DNA of 64,000 nucleotides from Inia geoffrensis. Lineage: Eukaryota > Chordata > Mammalia > Artiodactyla > Iniidae. Shown one piece after another: positions 24,307 to 36,457 of this stretch. The translations under genes were made by a program, and so were the position numbers. The DNA lies in assembly GCA_036417435.1 (NCBI GenBank), contig CM070910.1, forward strand, positions 81,700,784 to 81,764,783, written 5' to 3'. The notes under the pieces are model-generated. The model was not told the DNA's origin. It made no database searches and saw only the letters and a program-made list of their open reading frames with translations. Every line of letters starts with the position of its first letter. Position 1 is the stretch's first letter.

Positions 24307-26042
24307 GGTCTTGTCTAATATATATTTGTCTTATGGAATGGTATCTGTCCTAATGTCAATCTCTGGTTTTATGCAGCCTCCCCACTCTCCTTTGACCTTA
24401 AGCAAGCATAAATTTCTTTTGTAAATGTGAGACTCTGCTGTGTTTTGAAATGCAGTTCATGCGTAGTCGTGTTTCCATTCCCGGTATTAGTGATATCTTA
24501 TGATGTTTCTTTTTCTGTGTGACTTATTTCACTTAGAATCATCGTAACTAAATCCACTCATTATGCTGCTACTGGTCTGTGGCCATTGATTTCATTGTTG
24601 AGTGCTATTCCATTGTAGGGATGTGCCACAACTTCTATATCCATTTTTCTCTTTCTGGGCTATTGAAGTTGTACCATAGTCAAGGTTCCCGTACACAGAG
24701 CAGCCCCAAACTTTGGTGTGGCTTTGTCTTTTTCATTTAAATTTTCCGAATCTATAGCACCATAAGTGGAAGTGCCCTAGGCTCTCTAGCTTGGTTTTTT
24801 CTTTGTTCCAGGAAACACCATCCACTTCTCCAGAGTGGCTGTTGGCAACTTACATCCCGCCCATCAGCATAACAAGGCTGCCGGTTTTCCATGGCCTGTC
24901 CTGACTCTCTGGATTTTACATTTTTTTCGGAGGGCCCTTTTGATCGGTGGGAAGTGAGACTTCCTTGTAGTGCGGATTTCCATTGCAGGCTTGCTTGGTT
25001 GGCCAAAAAGGGCGTATGCGTTTTTTCCTGAATATATTCAGGAAAAAACGCATACGCCCTTTTTGGCAAAGTGCATCACTGTCGAACTGCTGCCTCTTTT
25101 CCTTCGATTTCAGAGCAATTCTTATCTACCACCTGATATCTGTTTTCTGCAATTCTGTGTCGTGTTCAAGTCCTCTTCACAGTCTGCCTTCAATAAATTT
25201 TTGGATGATAGGGGTCATTTGGAACTCCGCAGGATTGTGAGTTACAGTGCCAAAAATCTCCTTTTCTCAACTCGCTTTCTTGTGAGCTGACCGCAAACCC
25301 GAATAATTGCTTCAGGCCCTAATCTCGTGCCGGCATGGCACGCTGAGCCTTTGGTGAATTCTTCTTCCTGTAGGGAAATCATCGTTCAATGTGTCCGTCC
25401 AAACACATCGAGTTAGCCGCTCATTGGTTCTCCTTATTCCTGCTCATCTTCCACAGAAATTGCAAACTGTGCCAAGCAAGAGGTCAAAGGCACTGACTCT
25501 CGAATTGGGGAGAATGTTAATATCGCATCTGCAAAGGCGAACTCGAGTAACAGGGGGGTGAAATGGCGATGAATTTTAGAAATTTTGCCTGATCACTTCG
25601 TGGACCATATTCTGGGTTTTCCATGCATATTTTAGCTGAAGGATAACTCCCTTAAACGTGGAGATTTGGGACCCGTGGAATGGGAATCATGCACCATTAC
25701 CTCAGAGGGTCTGCATTCCCTCACCAATAGTATCAGTCCCAAGTGTCCAGCCTTATCTCTCCCACAGCTGGTGATGTAGAGGTGGTAAATCCAAGATTTC
25801 TCGCAAGCCCTCAAGGACTTATTTAAGAATTTCTCTCTATTTCACAGTTCTTGTGCTTTCTTTTTCAAATTTATTTTTATAAGGGGATTTAGCTTATTTA
25901 CACTGCTGTGTGTATGCTGCTGTACACAAGTGATTTTCTTATGGAGACCTATAAATGTATGGGTTTTAAGTTTCTTCACAGTCAGGCATATTCCTAGGTA
26001 TGGAATATGGGGTGTTGAGTCGATTTGGTTGAGCGAGGAGTA
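24307..26042 (+). repeat. Satellite monomer M15
   Basis: Length 1,736 bp; palindrome 24999-25070 with one outer mismatch (TTTTTGGCAAAG). Private changes: GATGTGCCACAAC near 24620, CCTTCGATTTC near 25101, CAGTCTGCCTTC near 25181, AATGTGTCCGTCC near 25388, ATCTGCAAAGG near 25527. Confidence 0.95.
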
Positions 26043-27778
26043 GGTCTTGTCTAATATATATTTGTCTTATGGAATGGTATCTGTCCTAATGTCAATCTCT
26101 GGTTTTATGCAGCCTCCCCACTCTCCTTTGACCTTAAGCAAGCATAAATTTCTTTTGTAAATGTGAGACTCTGCTGTGTTTTGAAATGCAGTTCATGCGT
26201 AGTCGTGTTTCCATTCCCGGTATTAGTGATATCTTATGATGTTTCTTTTTCTGTGTGACTTATTTCACTTAGAATCATCGTAACTAAATCCACTCATTAT
26301 GCTGCTACTGGTCTGTGGCCATTGATTTCATTGTTGAGTGCTATTCCATTGTAGGGATGTACCACAACTTCTATATCCATTTTTCTCTTTCTGGGCTATT
26401 GAAGTTGTACCATAGTCAAGGTTCCCGTACACAGAGCAGCCCCAAACTTTGGTGTGGCTTTGTCTTTTTCATTTAAATTTTCCGAATCTATAGCACCATA
26501 AGTGGAAGTGCCCTAGGCTCTCTAGCTTGGTTTTTTCTTTGTTCCAGGAAACACCATCCACTTCTCCAGAGTGGCTGTTGGCAACTTACATCCCGCCCAT
26601 CAGCATAACAAGGCTGCCGGTTTTCCATGGCCTGTCCTGACTCTCTGGATTTTACATTTTTTTCGGAGGGCCCTTTTGATCGGTGGGAAGTGAGACTTCC
26701 TTGTAGTGCGGATTTCCATTGCAGGCTTGCTTGGTTGGCCAAAAAGGGCGTATGCGTTTTTTCCTGAATATATTCAGGAAAAAACGCATACGCCCTTTTT
26801 GGCCAAGTGCATCACTGTCGAACTGCTGCCTCTTTTCCTACGATTTCAGAGCAATTCTTATCTACCACCTGATATCTGTTTTCTGCAATTCTGTGTCGTG
26901 TTCAAGTCCTCTTCACAGTCTTCCTTCAATAAATTTTTGGATGATAGGGGTCATTTGGAACTCCGCAGGATTGTGAGTTACAGTGCCAAAAATCTCCTTT
27001 TCTCAACTCGCTTTCTTGTGAGCTGACCGCAAACCCGAATAATTGCTTCAGGCCCTAATCTCGTGCCGGCATGGCACGCTGAGCCTTTGGTGAATTCTTC
27101 TTCCTGTAGGGAAATCATCGTTCAATGTGCCCGTCCAAACACATCGAGTTAGCCGCTCATTGGTTCTCCTTATTCCTGCTCATCTTCCACAGAAATTGCA
27201 AACTGTGCCAAGCAAGAGGTCAAAGGCACTGACTCTCGAGTTGGGGAGAATGTTAATATCGCATCTGGAAAGGCGAACTCGAGTAACAGGGGGGGGAAAT
27301 GGCGATGAATTTTAGAAATTTTGCCTGATCACTTCGTGGACCATATTCTGGGTTTTCCATGCATATTTTAGCTGAAGTATAACTCCCTTAAACGTGGAGA
27401 TTTGGGACCCGTGGAATGGGAATCATGCACCATTACCTCAGAGGGTCTGCATTCCCTCACCAATAGTATCAGTCCCAAGTGTCCAGCCTTATCTCTCCCA
27501 CAGCTGGTGATGTAGAGGTGGTAAATCCAAGATTTCTCGCAAGCCCTCAAGGACTTATTTAAGAATTTCTCTCTATTTCACAGTTCTTGTGCTTTCTTTT
27601 TCAAATTTATTTTTATAAGGAGATTTAGCTTATTTACACTGCTGTGTGTATGCTGCTGTACACAAGTGATTTTCTTATGGAGACCTATAAATGTATGGGT
27701 TTTAAGTTTCTTCACAGTCAGGTATATTCCTAGGTATGGAATATGGGGTGTTGAGTCGATTTGGTTGAGCGAGGAGTA
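26043..27778 (+). repeat. Satellite monomer M16
   Basis: Length 1,736 bp; palindrome 26735-26806 perfect. The front half matches M14 and the back half matches M12 (CTGAAGTATAACTCC near 27373, ATAAGGAGATTT near 27616). Confidence 0.95.
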
Positions 27779-29514
27779 GGTCTTGTCTAATATATATTTG
27801 TCTTATGGAATGGTATCTGTCCTAATGTCAATCTCTGGTTTTATGCAGCCTCCCCACTCTCCTTTGACCTTAAGCAAGCATAAATTTCTTTTGTAAATGT
27901 GAGACTCTGCTGTGTTTTGAAATGCAGTTCATGCGTAGTCGTGTTTCCATTCCCGGTATTAGTGATATCTTATGATGTTTCTTTTTCTGTGTGACTTATT
28001 TCACTTAGAATCATCGTAACTAAATCCACTCATTATGCTGCTACTGGTCTGTGGCCATTGATTTCATTGTTGAGTGATATTCCATTGTAGGGATGTACCA
28101 CAACTTCTATATCCATTTTTCTCTTTCTGGGCTATTGAAATTGTACCATAGTCAAGGTTCCCGTACACAGAGCAGCCCCAAACTTTGGTGTGGCTCTGTC
28201 TTTTTCATTTAAATTTTCCGAATCTATAGCACCATAAGTGGAAGTGCCCTAGGCTCTCTAGCTTGGTTTTTTCTTTGTTCCAGGAAACACCATCCACTTC
28301 TCCAGAGTGGCTGTTGGCAATTTACATCCCGCCCATCAGCATAACAAGGCTGCCGGTTCTCCATGGCCTGTCCTGCCTCTCTGGATTTTACATTTTTTTC
28401 GGAGGGCCCTTTTGATCGTTGGGAAGTGAGACTTCCTTGTAGTGCGGATTTCCATTGCAGGCTTGCTTGGTTGGCCAAAAAGGGCGTATGCGTTTTTTCC
28501 TGAATATATTCAGGAAAAAACGCATACGCCCTTTTTGGCCAAGTGCATCACTGTCGAACTGCTGCCTCTTTTCCTACGATTTCAGAGCAATTCTTATCTA
28601 CCACCTGATATCTGTTTTCTGCAATTCTGTGTCGTGTTCAAGTCCTCTTCACAGTCTTCCTTCAATAAATTTTTGGATGATAGGGGTCATTTGGAACTCC
28701 GCAGGATTGTGAGTTACAGTGCCAAAAATCTCCTTTTCTCAACTCGCTTTCTTGTGAGCTGACCGCAAACCCGAATAATTGCTTCAGGCCCTAATCTCGT
28801 GCCGGCATGGAACGCTGAGCCTTTGGTGAATTCTTCTTCCTGTAGGGAAATCAGAGTTCAATGTGCCCGTCCAAACACATCGAGTTAGCCGCTCATTGGT
28901 TCTCCTTATTCCTGCTCATCTTCCACAGAAATTGCAAACTGTGCCAAGCAAGAGGTCAAAGGCACTGACTCTCGAGTTGGGGAGAATGTTAATATCACAT
29001 CTGGAAAGGCGAACTCGAGTAACTGGGGGGGGAAATGGCGATGAATTTTAGAAATTTTGCCTGATCACTTCGTGGACCATATTCTGGGTTTTCCATGCAT
29101 ATTTTAGCTGAAGGATAACTCCCTTAAACGTGGAGATTTGGGACCCGTGGAATGGGAATCATGCACCATTACCTCAGAGGGTCTGCATTCCCTCACCAAT
29201 AGTATCAGTCCCAAGTGTCCAGCCTTATCTCTCCCACAGCTGGTGATGTAGAGGTGGTAAATCCAAGATTTCTCGCAAGCCCTCAAGGACTTATTTAAGA
29301 ATTTCTCTCTATTTCACAGTTCTTGTGCTTTCTTTTTCAAATTTATTTTTATAAGGGGATTTAGCTTATTTACACTGCTGTGTGTATGCTGCTGTACACA
29401 AGTGATTTTCTTATGGAGACCTATAAATGTATGGGTTTTAAGTTTCTTCACAGTCAGGTATATTCCTAGGTATGGAATATGGGGTGTTGAGTCGATTTGG
29501 TTGAGCGAGGAGTA
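27779..29514 (+). repeat. Satellite monomer M17
   Basis: Length 1,736 bp; palindrome 28471-28542 perfect. It shares CTATTGAAATTGTACC with M13. Private: GATCGTTGGG near 28414, GGCATGGAACGC near 28804, AAATCAGAGTTC near 28848, ATATCACATCTGG near 28991. Confidence 0.95.
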
Positions 29515-31250
29515 GGTCTTGTCTAATATATATTTGTCTTATGGAATGGTATCTGTCCTAATGTCCATCTCTGGTTTTATGCAGCCTCCCCACTCTCCTT
29601 TGACCTTAAGCAAGCATAAATTTCTTTTGTAAATGTGAGACTCTGCTGTGTTTTGAAATGCAGTTCATGCGTAGTCGTGTTTCCATTCCCGGTATTAGTG
29701 ATATCTTATGATGTTTCTTTTTCTGTGTGACTTATTTCACTTAGAATCATCGTAACTAAATCCACTCATTATGCTGCTACTGGTCTGTGGCCATTGATTT
29801 CATTTTTGAGTGATATTCCATTGTAGGGATGTACCACAACTTCTATATCCATTTTTCTCTTTCTGGGCTATTGAAGTTGTGCCATAGTCAAGTTTCCCGT
29901 ACACAGAGCAGCCCCAAACTTTGGTGTGGCTTTGTCTTTTTCATTTAAATTTTCCGAATCTATAGCACCATAAGTGGAAGTGCCCTAGGCTCTCTAGCTT
30001 GGTTTTTTCTTTGTTCCAGGAAACACCATCCACTTCTCCAGAGTGGCTGTTGGCAATTTACATCCCGCCCATCAGCATAACAAGGCTGCCGGTTCTCCCT
30101 GGCCTGTCCTGCGTCTCTGGATTTTACATTTTTTTCGGAGGGCCCTTTTAATCGGTGGGAAATGAGACTTCCTTGTAGTGCGGATTTCCATTGCAGGCTT
30201 GCTTGGTTGGCCAAAAAGGGCGCATGCGTTTTTTCCTGAATATATTCAGGAAAAAACGCATACGCCCTTTTTGGCCAAGTGCATCACTGTCGAAATGCTG
30301 CCTCTTTTCCTACGATTTCAGAGCAATTCTTATCTACCACCTGATATCTGTTTTCTGCAATTCTGTGTCGTGTTCAAGTCCTCTCCACAGTCTTCCTTCA
30401 ATAAATTTTTGGATGATAGGGGTCATTTGGAACTCCGCAGGATTGTGAGTTACAGTGCCAAAAATCTCCTTTTCTCAACTCGCTTTCTTGTGAGCTGACC
30501 GCAAACCCGAATAATTGCTTCAGGCCCTAATCTCGTAGCGGCATGGCACGCTGAGCCTTTGGTGAATTCTTCTTCCTGTAGGGAAATCATCGTTCAATGT
30601 GCCCGTCCAAACACATCGAGTTAGCCGCTCATTGGTTCTCCTTATTCCTGCTCATCTTCCACAGAAATTGCAAACTGTGCCAAGCAAGAGGTCAAAGGCA
30701 CTGACTCTCGAGTTGGGGAGAATGTTAATATCGCATCTGGAAAGGCGAACTCGAGTAACAGGGGGGGGAAATGGCGATGAATTTTAGAAATTTTGCCTGA
30801 TCACTTCGTGGACCATATTCTGGGTTTTCCATGCATATTTTAGCTGAAGGATAACTCCCTTAAACGTGGAGATTTGGGACCCGTGGAATGGGAATCATGC
30901 ACCATTACCTCAGAGGGTCTGCATTCCCTCACCAATAGTATCAGTCCCAAGTGTCCAGCCTTATCTCTCCCACAGCTGGTGATGTAGAGGTGGTAAATCC
31001 AAGATTTCTCGCAAGCCCTCAAGGACTTATTTAAGAATTTCTCTCTATTTCACAGTTCTTGTGCTTTCTTTTTCAAATTTATTTTTATAAGGGGATTTAG
31101 CTTATTTACACTGCTGTGTGTATGCTGCTGTACACAAGTGATTTTCTTATGGAGACCTATAAATGTATGGGTTTTAAGTTTCTTCACAGTCAGGTATATT
31201 CCTAGGTATGGAATATGGGGTGTTGAGTCGATTTGGTTGAGCGAGGAGTA
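29515..31250 (+). repeat. Satellite monomer M18
   Basis: Length 1,736 bp; palindrome 30207-30278 with one mismatch (GGGCGCATGCG). It shares TTTCATTTTTGAGTG, GTTGTGCCATAG and CCTTTTAATCGG with M19 and M23. Private: GTAGCGGCATGG near 30536 and TCTCCCTGGCC near 30094. Confidence 0.95.
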
Positions 31251-32986
31251 GGTCTTGTCTAATATATATTTGTCTTATGGAATGGTATCTGTCCTAATGT
31301 CCATCTCTGGTTTTATGCAGACTCCCCACTCTCCTTTGACCTTAAGCAAGCATAAATTTCTTTTGTAAATGTGAGACTCTGCTGTGTTTTGAAATGCAGT
31401 TCATGCGTAGTCGTGTTTCCATTCCCGGTATTAGTGATATCTTATGATGTTTCTTTTTCTGTGTGACTTATTTCACTTAGAATCATCGTAACTAAATCCA
31501 CTCATTATGCTGCTACTGGTCTGTGGCCATTGATTTCATTTTTGAGTGATATTCCATTGTAGGGATGTACCACAACTTCTATATCCATTTTTCTCTTTCT
31601 GGGCTATTGAAGTTGTGCCATAGTCAAGGTTCCCGTACACAGAGCAGCCCCAAACTTTGGTGTGGCTTTGTCTTTTTCATTTAAATTTTCCGAATCTATA
31701 GCACCATAAGTGGAAGTGCCCTAGGCTCTCTAGCTTGGTTTTTTCTTTGTTCCAGGAAACACCATCCACTTCTCCAGAGTGGCTGTTGGCAATTTACATC
31801 CCGCCCATCAGCATAACAAGGCTGCCGGTTCTCCATGGCCTGTCCTGCCTCTCTGGATTTTACATTTTTTTCGGAGGGCCCTTTTAATCGGTGGGAAGTG
31901 AGACTTCCTTGTAGTGCGGATTTCCATTGCAGGCTTGCTTGGTTGGCCAAAAAGGGCGTATGCGTTTTTTCCTGAATATATTCAGGAAAAAACGCATACG
32001 CCCTTTTTGGCCAAGTGCATCACTGTCGAACTGCTGCCTCTTTTCCTACGATTTCAGAGCAATTCTTATCTACCACCTGATATCTGTTTTCTGCAATTCT
32101 GTGTCGTGTTCAAGTCCTCTTCACAGTCTTCCTTCAATAAATTTTTGGATGATAGGGGTCATTTGGAACTCCGCAGGATTGTGAGTTACAGTGCCAAAAA
32201 TCTCCTTTTCTCAACTCGCTTTCTTGTGAGCTGACCGCAAACCCGAATAATTGCTTCAGGCCCTAATCTCGTGCCGGCATGGCACGCTGAGCCTTTGGTG
32301 AATTCTTCTTCCTGTAGGGAAATCATCGTTCCATGTGCCCGTCTAAACACATCGAGTTAGCCGCTCATTGGTTCTCCTTATTCCTGCTCATCTTCCACAG
32401 AAATTGCAAACTGTGCCAAGCAAGAGGTCAAAGGCACTGACTCTCGAATTGGGGAGAATGTTAATATCGCATCTGGAAAGGCAAACTCGAGTAACAGGGG
32501 GGGGAAATGGCGATGAATTTTAGAAATTTTGCCTGATCACTTCGTGGACCATATTCTGGGTTTTCCATGCATATTTTAGCTGAAGGATAACTCCCTTAAA
32601 CGTGGAGATTTGGGACCCGTGGAATGGGAATCATGCACCATTACCTCAGAGGGTCTGCATTCCCTCACCAATAGTATCAGTCCCAAGTGTCCAGCCTTAT
32701 TTCTCCCACAGCTGGTGATGTAGAGGTGGTAAATCCAACATTTCTCGCAGGCCCTCAAGGACTTATTTAAGAATTTCTCTCTATTTCACAGTCCTTGTGC
32801 TTTCTTTTTCAAATTTATTTTTATAAGGGGATTTAGCTTATTTACACTGCTGTGTGTATGCTGCTGTACACAAGTGATTTTCTTATGGAGACCTATAAAT
32901 GTATGGGTTTTAAGTTTCTTCACAGTCAGGTATATTCCTAGGTATGGAATATGGGTTGTTGAGTCGATTTGGTTGAGCGAGGAGTA
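31251..32986 (+). repeat. Satellite monomer M19
   Basis: Length 1,736 bp; palindrome 31943-32014 perfect. The tail TTATTTCTCCCACAG, CCAACATTTCTCGCAGG near 32698-32752 recurs only in M23. Private: TGCAGACTCCCC near 31317 and TCGTTCCATGTG near 32327. Confidence 0.95.
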
Positions 32987-34721
32987 CGTCTTGTCTAATA
33001 TATATTTGTCTTATGGAATGGTATCTGTCCTAATGTCAATCTCTGGTTTTATGCAGCCTCCCCACTCTCCTTTGACCTTAAGCAAGCATAAATTTCTTTT
33101 GTAAATGTGAGACTCTGTTGTGTTTTGAAATGCAGTTCATGCGTAGTCGTGTTTCCATTCCCGGTATTAGTGATATCTTATGATGTTTCTTTTTCTGTGT
33201 GACTTATTTCACTTAGAATCATCGTAACTAAATCCACTCATTATGCTGCTACTGGTCTGTGGCCATTGATTTCATTGTTGAGTGCTATTCCATTGTAGGG
33301 ATGTACCACAACATCTATATCCATTTTTCTCTTTCTGGGCTATTGAAGTTGTACCATAGTCAAGGTTCCCGTACACAGAGCAGCCCCAAACTTTGGTGTG
33401 GCTCTGTCTTTTTCATTTAAATTTTCCGAATCTATAGCACCATAAGTGGAAGTGCCCTAGGCTCTCTAGCTTGGTTTTTTCTTTGTTCCAGGAAACACCA
33501 TCCACTTCTCCAGAGTGGCTGTTGGCAATTTACATCCCACCCATCAGCATAACAAGGCTGCGGGTTCTCCATGGCCTGTCCTGCCTCTCTGGATTTTACA
33601 TTTTTTTCGGTGTGCCCTTTTGATCGGTGGGAAGTGAGACTTCCTTGTAGTGCGGATTTCCATTGCAGGCTTGCTTGGTTCGCCAAAAAGGGCGTATGCG
33701 TTTTTTCCTGAATATATTCAGGAAAAAACGCATATGCCCTTTTTGGCCAAGTGCATCACTGTCGAACTGCTGCCTCTTTTCCTACGATTTCAGAGCAATT
33801 CTTATCTACCACCTGATATCTGTTTTCTGCAATTCTGTGTCGTGTTCAAGTCCTCTCCACAGTCTTCCTTCAATAAATTTTTGGATGATAGGGGTCATTT
33901 GGAACTCCGCAGGATTGTGAGTTACAGTGCCAAAAATCTCCTTTTCTCAACTCGCTTTCTTGTGAGCTGACCGCAAACCCGAATAATTGCTTCAGGCCCT
34001 AATCTCGTGCCGGCATGGCACGCTGAGCCTTTGGTGAATTCTTCTACCTGTAGGGAAATCATCGTTCAGTGTGCCCGTCCAAACACATCGAGTTAGCCGC
34101 TCATTGGTTCTCCTTATTCCTGCTCATCTTCCACAGAAATTGCAAACTGTGCCAAACAAGAGGTCAAAGGCACTGACTCTCCAAGTGGGGAGAATGTTAA
34201 TATCGCATCTGGAAAGGCGAACTCGAGTACCGGGGGGGAAAATGGCGATGAATTTTAGAAATTTTGCCTGATCATTTCGTGGACCATATTCTGGGTTTTC
34301 CATGCATATTTTAGCTGAAGGATAAATCCCTTAAACGTGGAGATTTGGGACCCGTGGAATGGGAATCATGCACCATTACCTCAGAGGGTCTGCATTCCCT
34401 CACCAATAGTATCAGTCCCAAGTTTCCAGCCTTATCTCTCCCACAGCTGGTGATGTACAGGTGGTAAATCCAAGATTTCTCGCAAGCTCTCAAGGACTTA
34501 TTTAAGAATTTCTCTCTATTTCACAGTCCTTGTGCTTTCTTTTTCAAATTTATTTTTATAAGGGGATTTAGCTTATTTACACTGCTGTGTGTATGCTGCT
34601 GTATACAAGTGATTTTCTTATGGAGACCTATAAATGTATGGGCTTTAAGTTTCTTCACAGTCAGGTATATTCCTAGGTATGGAATACGGGGTGTTGAGTC
34701 CATTTGGTTGAGCGAGGAGTA
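32987..34721 (+). repeat. Satellite monomer M20
   Basis: Length 1,735 bp; palindrome 33679-33750 with two mismatches (TTCGCC at the left end, CATATGCC in the right arm). It has ACGTCTTGTC at the start, TCTACCTGTAGG near 34043, GAGTACCGGGGGGG, AAGTTTCCAGCC and GATGTACAGGTGG. All of these recur in M24, 6,943 bp downstream. Confidence 0.95.
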
Positions 34722-36457
34722 GGTCTTGTCTAATATATATTTGGCTTATGGAATGGTATCTGTCCTAATGTCAATCTCTGGTTTTATGCAGCCTCCCCAC
34801 TCTCCGTTGACCTTAAGCAAGCATAAATTTCCTTTGTAAATGTGAGACTCTGTTGTGTTTTGAAATGCAGTTCATGCGTAGTCGTGTTTCCATTCCCGGT
34901 ATTAGTGATATCTTATGATGTTTGTTTTTCTGTGTGACTTATTTCACTTAGAATCATCGTAACTAAATCCACTCATTATGCTGCTACTGTTCTGTGGCCA
35001 TTGATTTCATTGTTGAGTGATATTCCATTGTAGGGATGTACCACAACTTCTATATCCAGTTTTCTCTTTCTGGGCTATTGAAGTTGTACCATAGTCAAGG
35101 TTCCTGTACACAGAGCAACCCCAAACTTTGGTGTGGCTCTGTCTTTTTCATTTAAATTTTCCGAATCTATAGCACCATAAGTGGAAGTGCCCTAGGCTCT
35201 CTAGCTTGCTTTTTTCTTTGTTCCAGGAAACACCATCCACTTCTCCAGAGTGGCTGTTGGCAATTTACATCCCGCCCATCAGCATAACAAGGCTGCCGGT
35301 TCTCCATGGCCTGTCCTGCCTCTCTGGATTTTACATTTTTTTCGGAGGGCCCTTTTGATCGGTGGGAAGTGAGACTTCCTTGTAGTGCGGATTTCCATTG
35401 CAGGCTTGCTTGGTTGGCCAAAAAGGGCGTATGCGTTTTTTCCTGAATATATTCAGGAAAAAACGCATACGCCCTTTTTGGCCAAGTGCATCACTGTCGA
35501 ACTGCTGCCTCTTTTCCTACGATTTCAGAGCAATTCTTATCTACCACCTGATATCTGTTTTCTGCAATTCTGTGTCGTGTTCAAGTCCTCTTCACAGTCT
35601 TCCTTCAATAAATTTTTGGATGATAGGGGTCATTTGGAACTCCGCAGGATTGTGAGTTACAGTGCCAAAAATCTCCTTTTCTCAACTCGCTTTCTTGTGA
35701 GCTGACCGCAAACCCGAATAATTGCTTCAGGCCCTAATCTCGTGCCGGCATGGCACGCTGAGCCTTTGGTGAATTCTTCTTCCTGTAGGGAAATCATCGT
35801 TCAATGTGCCCGTCCAAACACATCGAGTTAGCCGCTCATTGGTTCTCCTTATTCCTGCTCATCTTCCACAGAAATTGCAAACTGTGCCAAGCAAGAGGTC
35901 AAAGGCACTGACTCTCGAAGTGGGGAGAATGTTAATATCGCATCTGGAAAGGCGAACTCGAGTAACAGGGGGGGAAAATGGCGATGAATTTTAGAAATTT
36001 TGCCTGATCACTTCGTGGACCATATTCTGGGATTTCCATGCATATTTTAGCTGAAGGATAACTCCCTTAAACGTGGAGATTTGGGACCCGTGGATTGGGA
36101 ATCATGCACAATTACCTCAAAGGGTCTGCATTCCCTCACCAATAGTATCAGCCCCAAGTGTCCAGTCTTATCTCTCCCACAGCTGTGGATGTAGAGGTGG
36201 TCAATCCAAGATTTCTCGCAAGCCCTCAAGGACTTATTTAAGAATTTCTCTCTATTTCACATTCCTTGTGCTTTCTTTTTCAAATTTATTTTTATAAGGG
36301 GATTTAGCTTATTTACACTGCTGTGTGTATGCTGCTGTACACAAGTGATTTTCTTATGGAGACCTATAAATGTATGGGTTTTAAGTTTCTTCACAGTCAG
36401 GTATATTCCTAGGTATGGAATACGGGGTGTTGAGTCCATTTGTTTGAGCGAGGAGTA
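34722..36457 (+). repeat. Satellite monomer M21
   Basis: Length 1,736 bp; palindrome 35414-35485 perfect. The front half matches M25 (CTCCGTTGACC, GATGTTTGTTTTTC, CTACTGTTCTGTGG, GGTTCCTGTACAC, GAGCAACCCC). The back half switches to a form shared with M26: GGGATTTCCATGC, GTGGATTGGGAATC, CCTCAAAGGG, GGTGGTCAATCC, TTTCACATTCC. Confidence 0.95.

Larger units (their letters stand above)
30500..35900 (+). repeat. Higher-order duplicate block, copy 1 (M18 tail to M21 middle)
   Basis: Rare variants in this block recur in the same order about 6,943 bp downstream at 37440-42840: the CCAACATTTCTCGCAGG tail, ACGTCTTGTC, GGTTCGCCAAAAAGG, GATGTACAGGTGG, CTCCGTTGACC and GGTTCCTGTACAC. Few differences separate the copies. 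Boundaries are approximate because flanking monomers are also similar. Confidence 0.87.
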
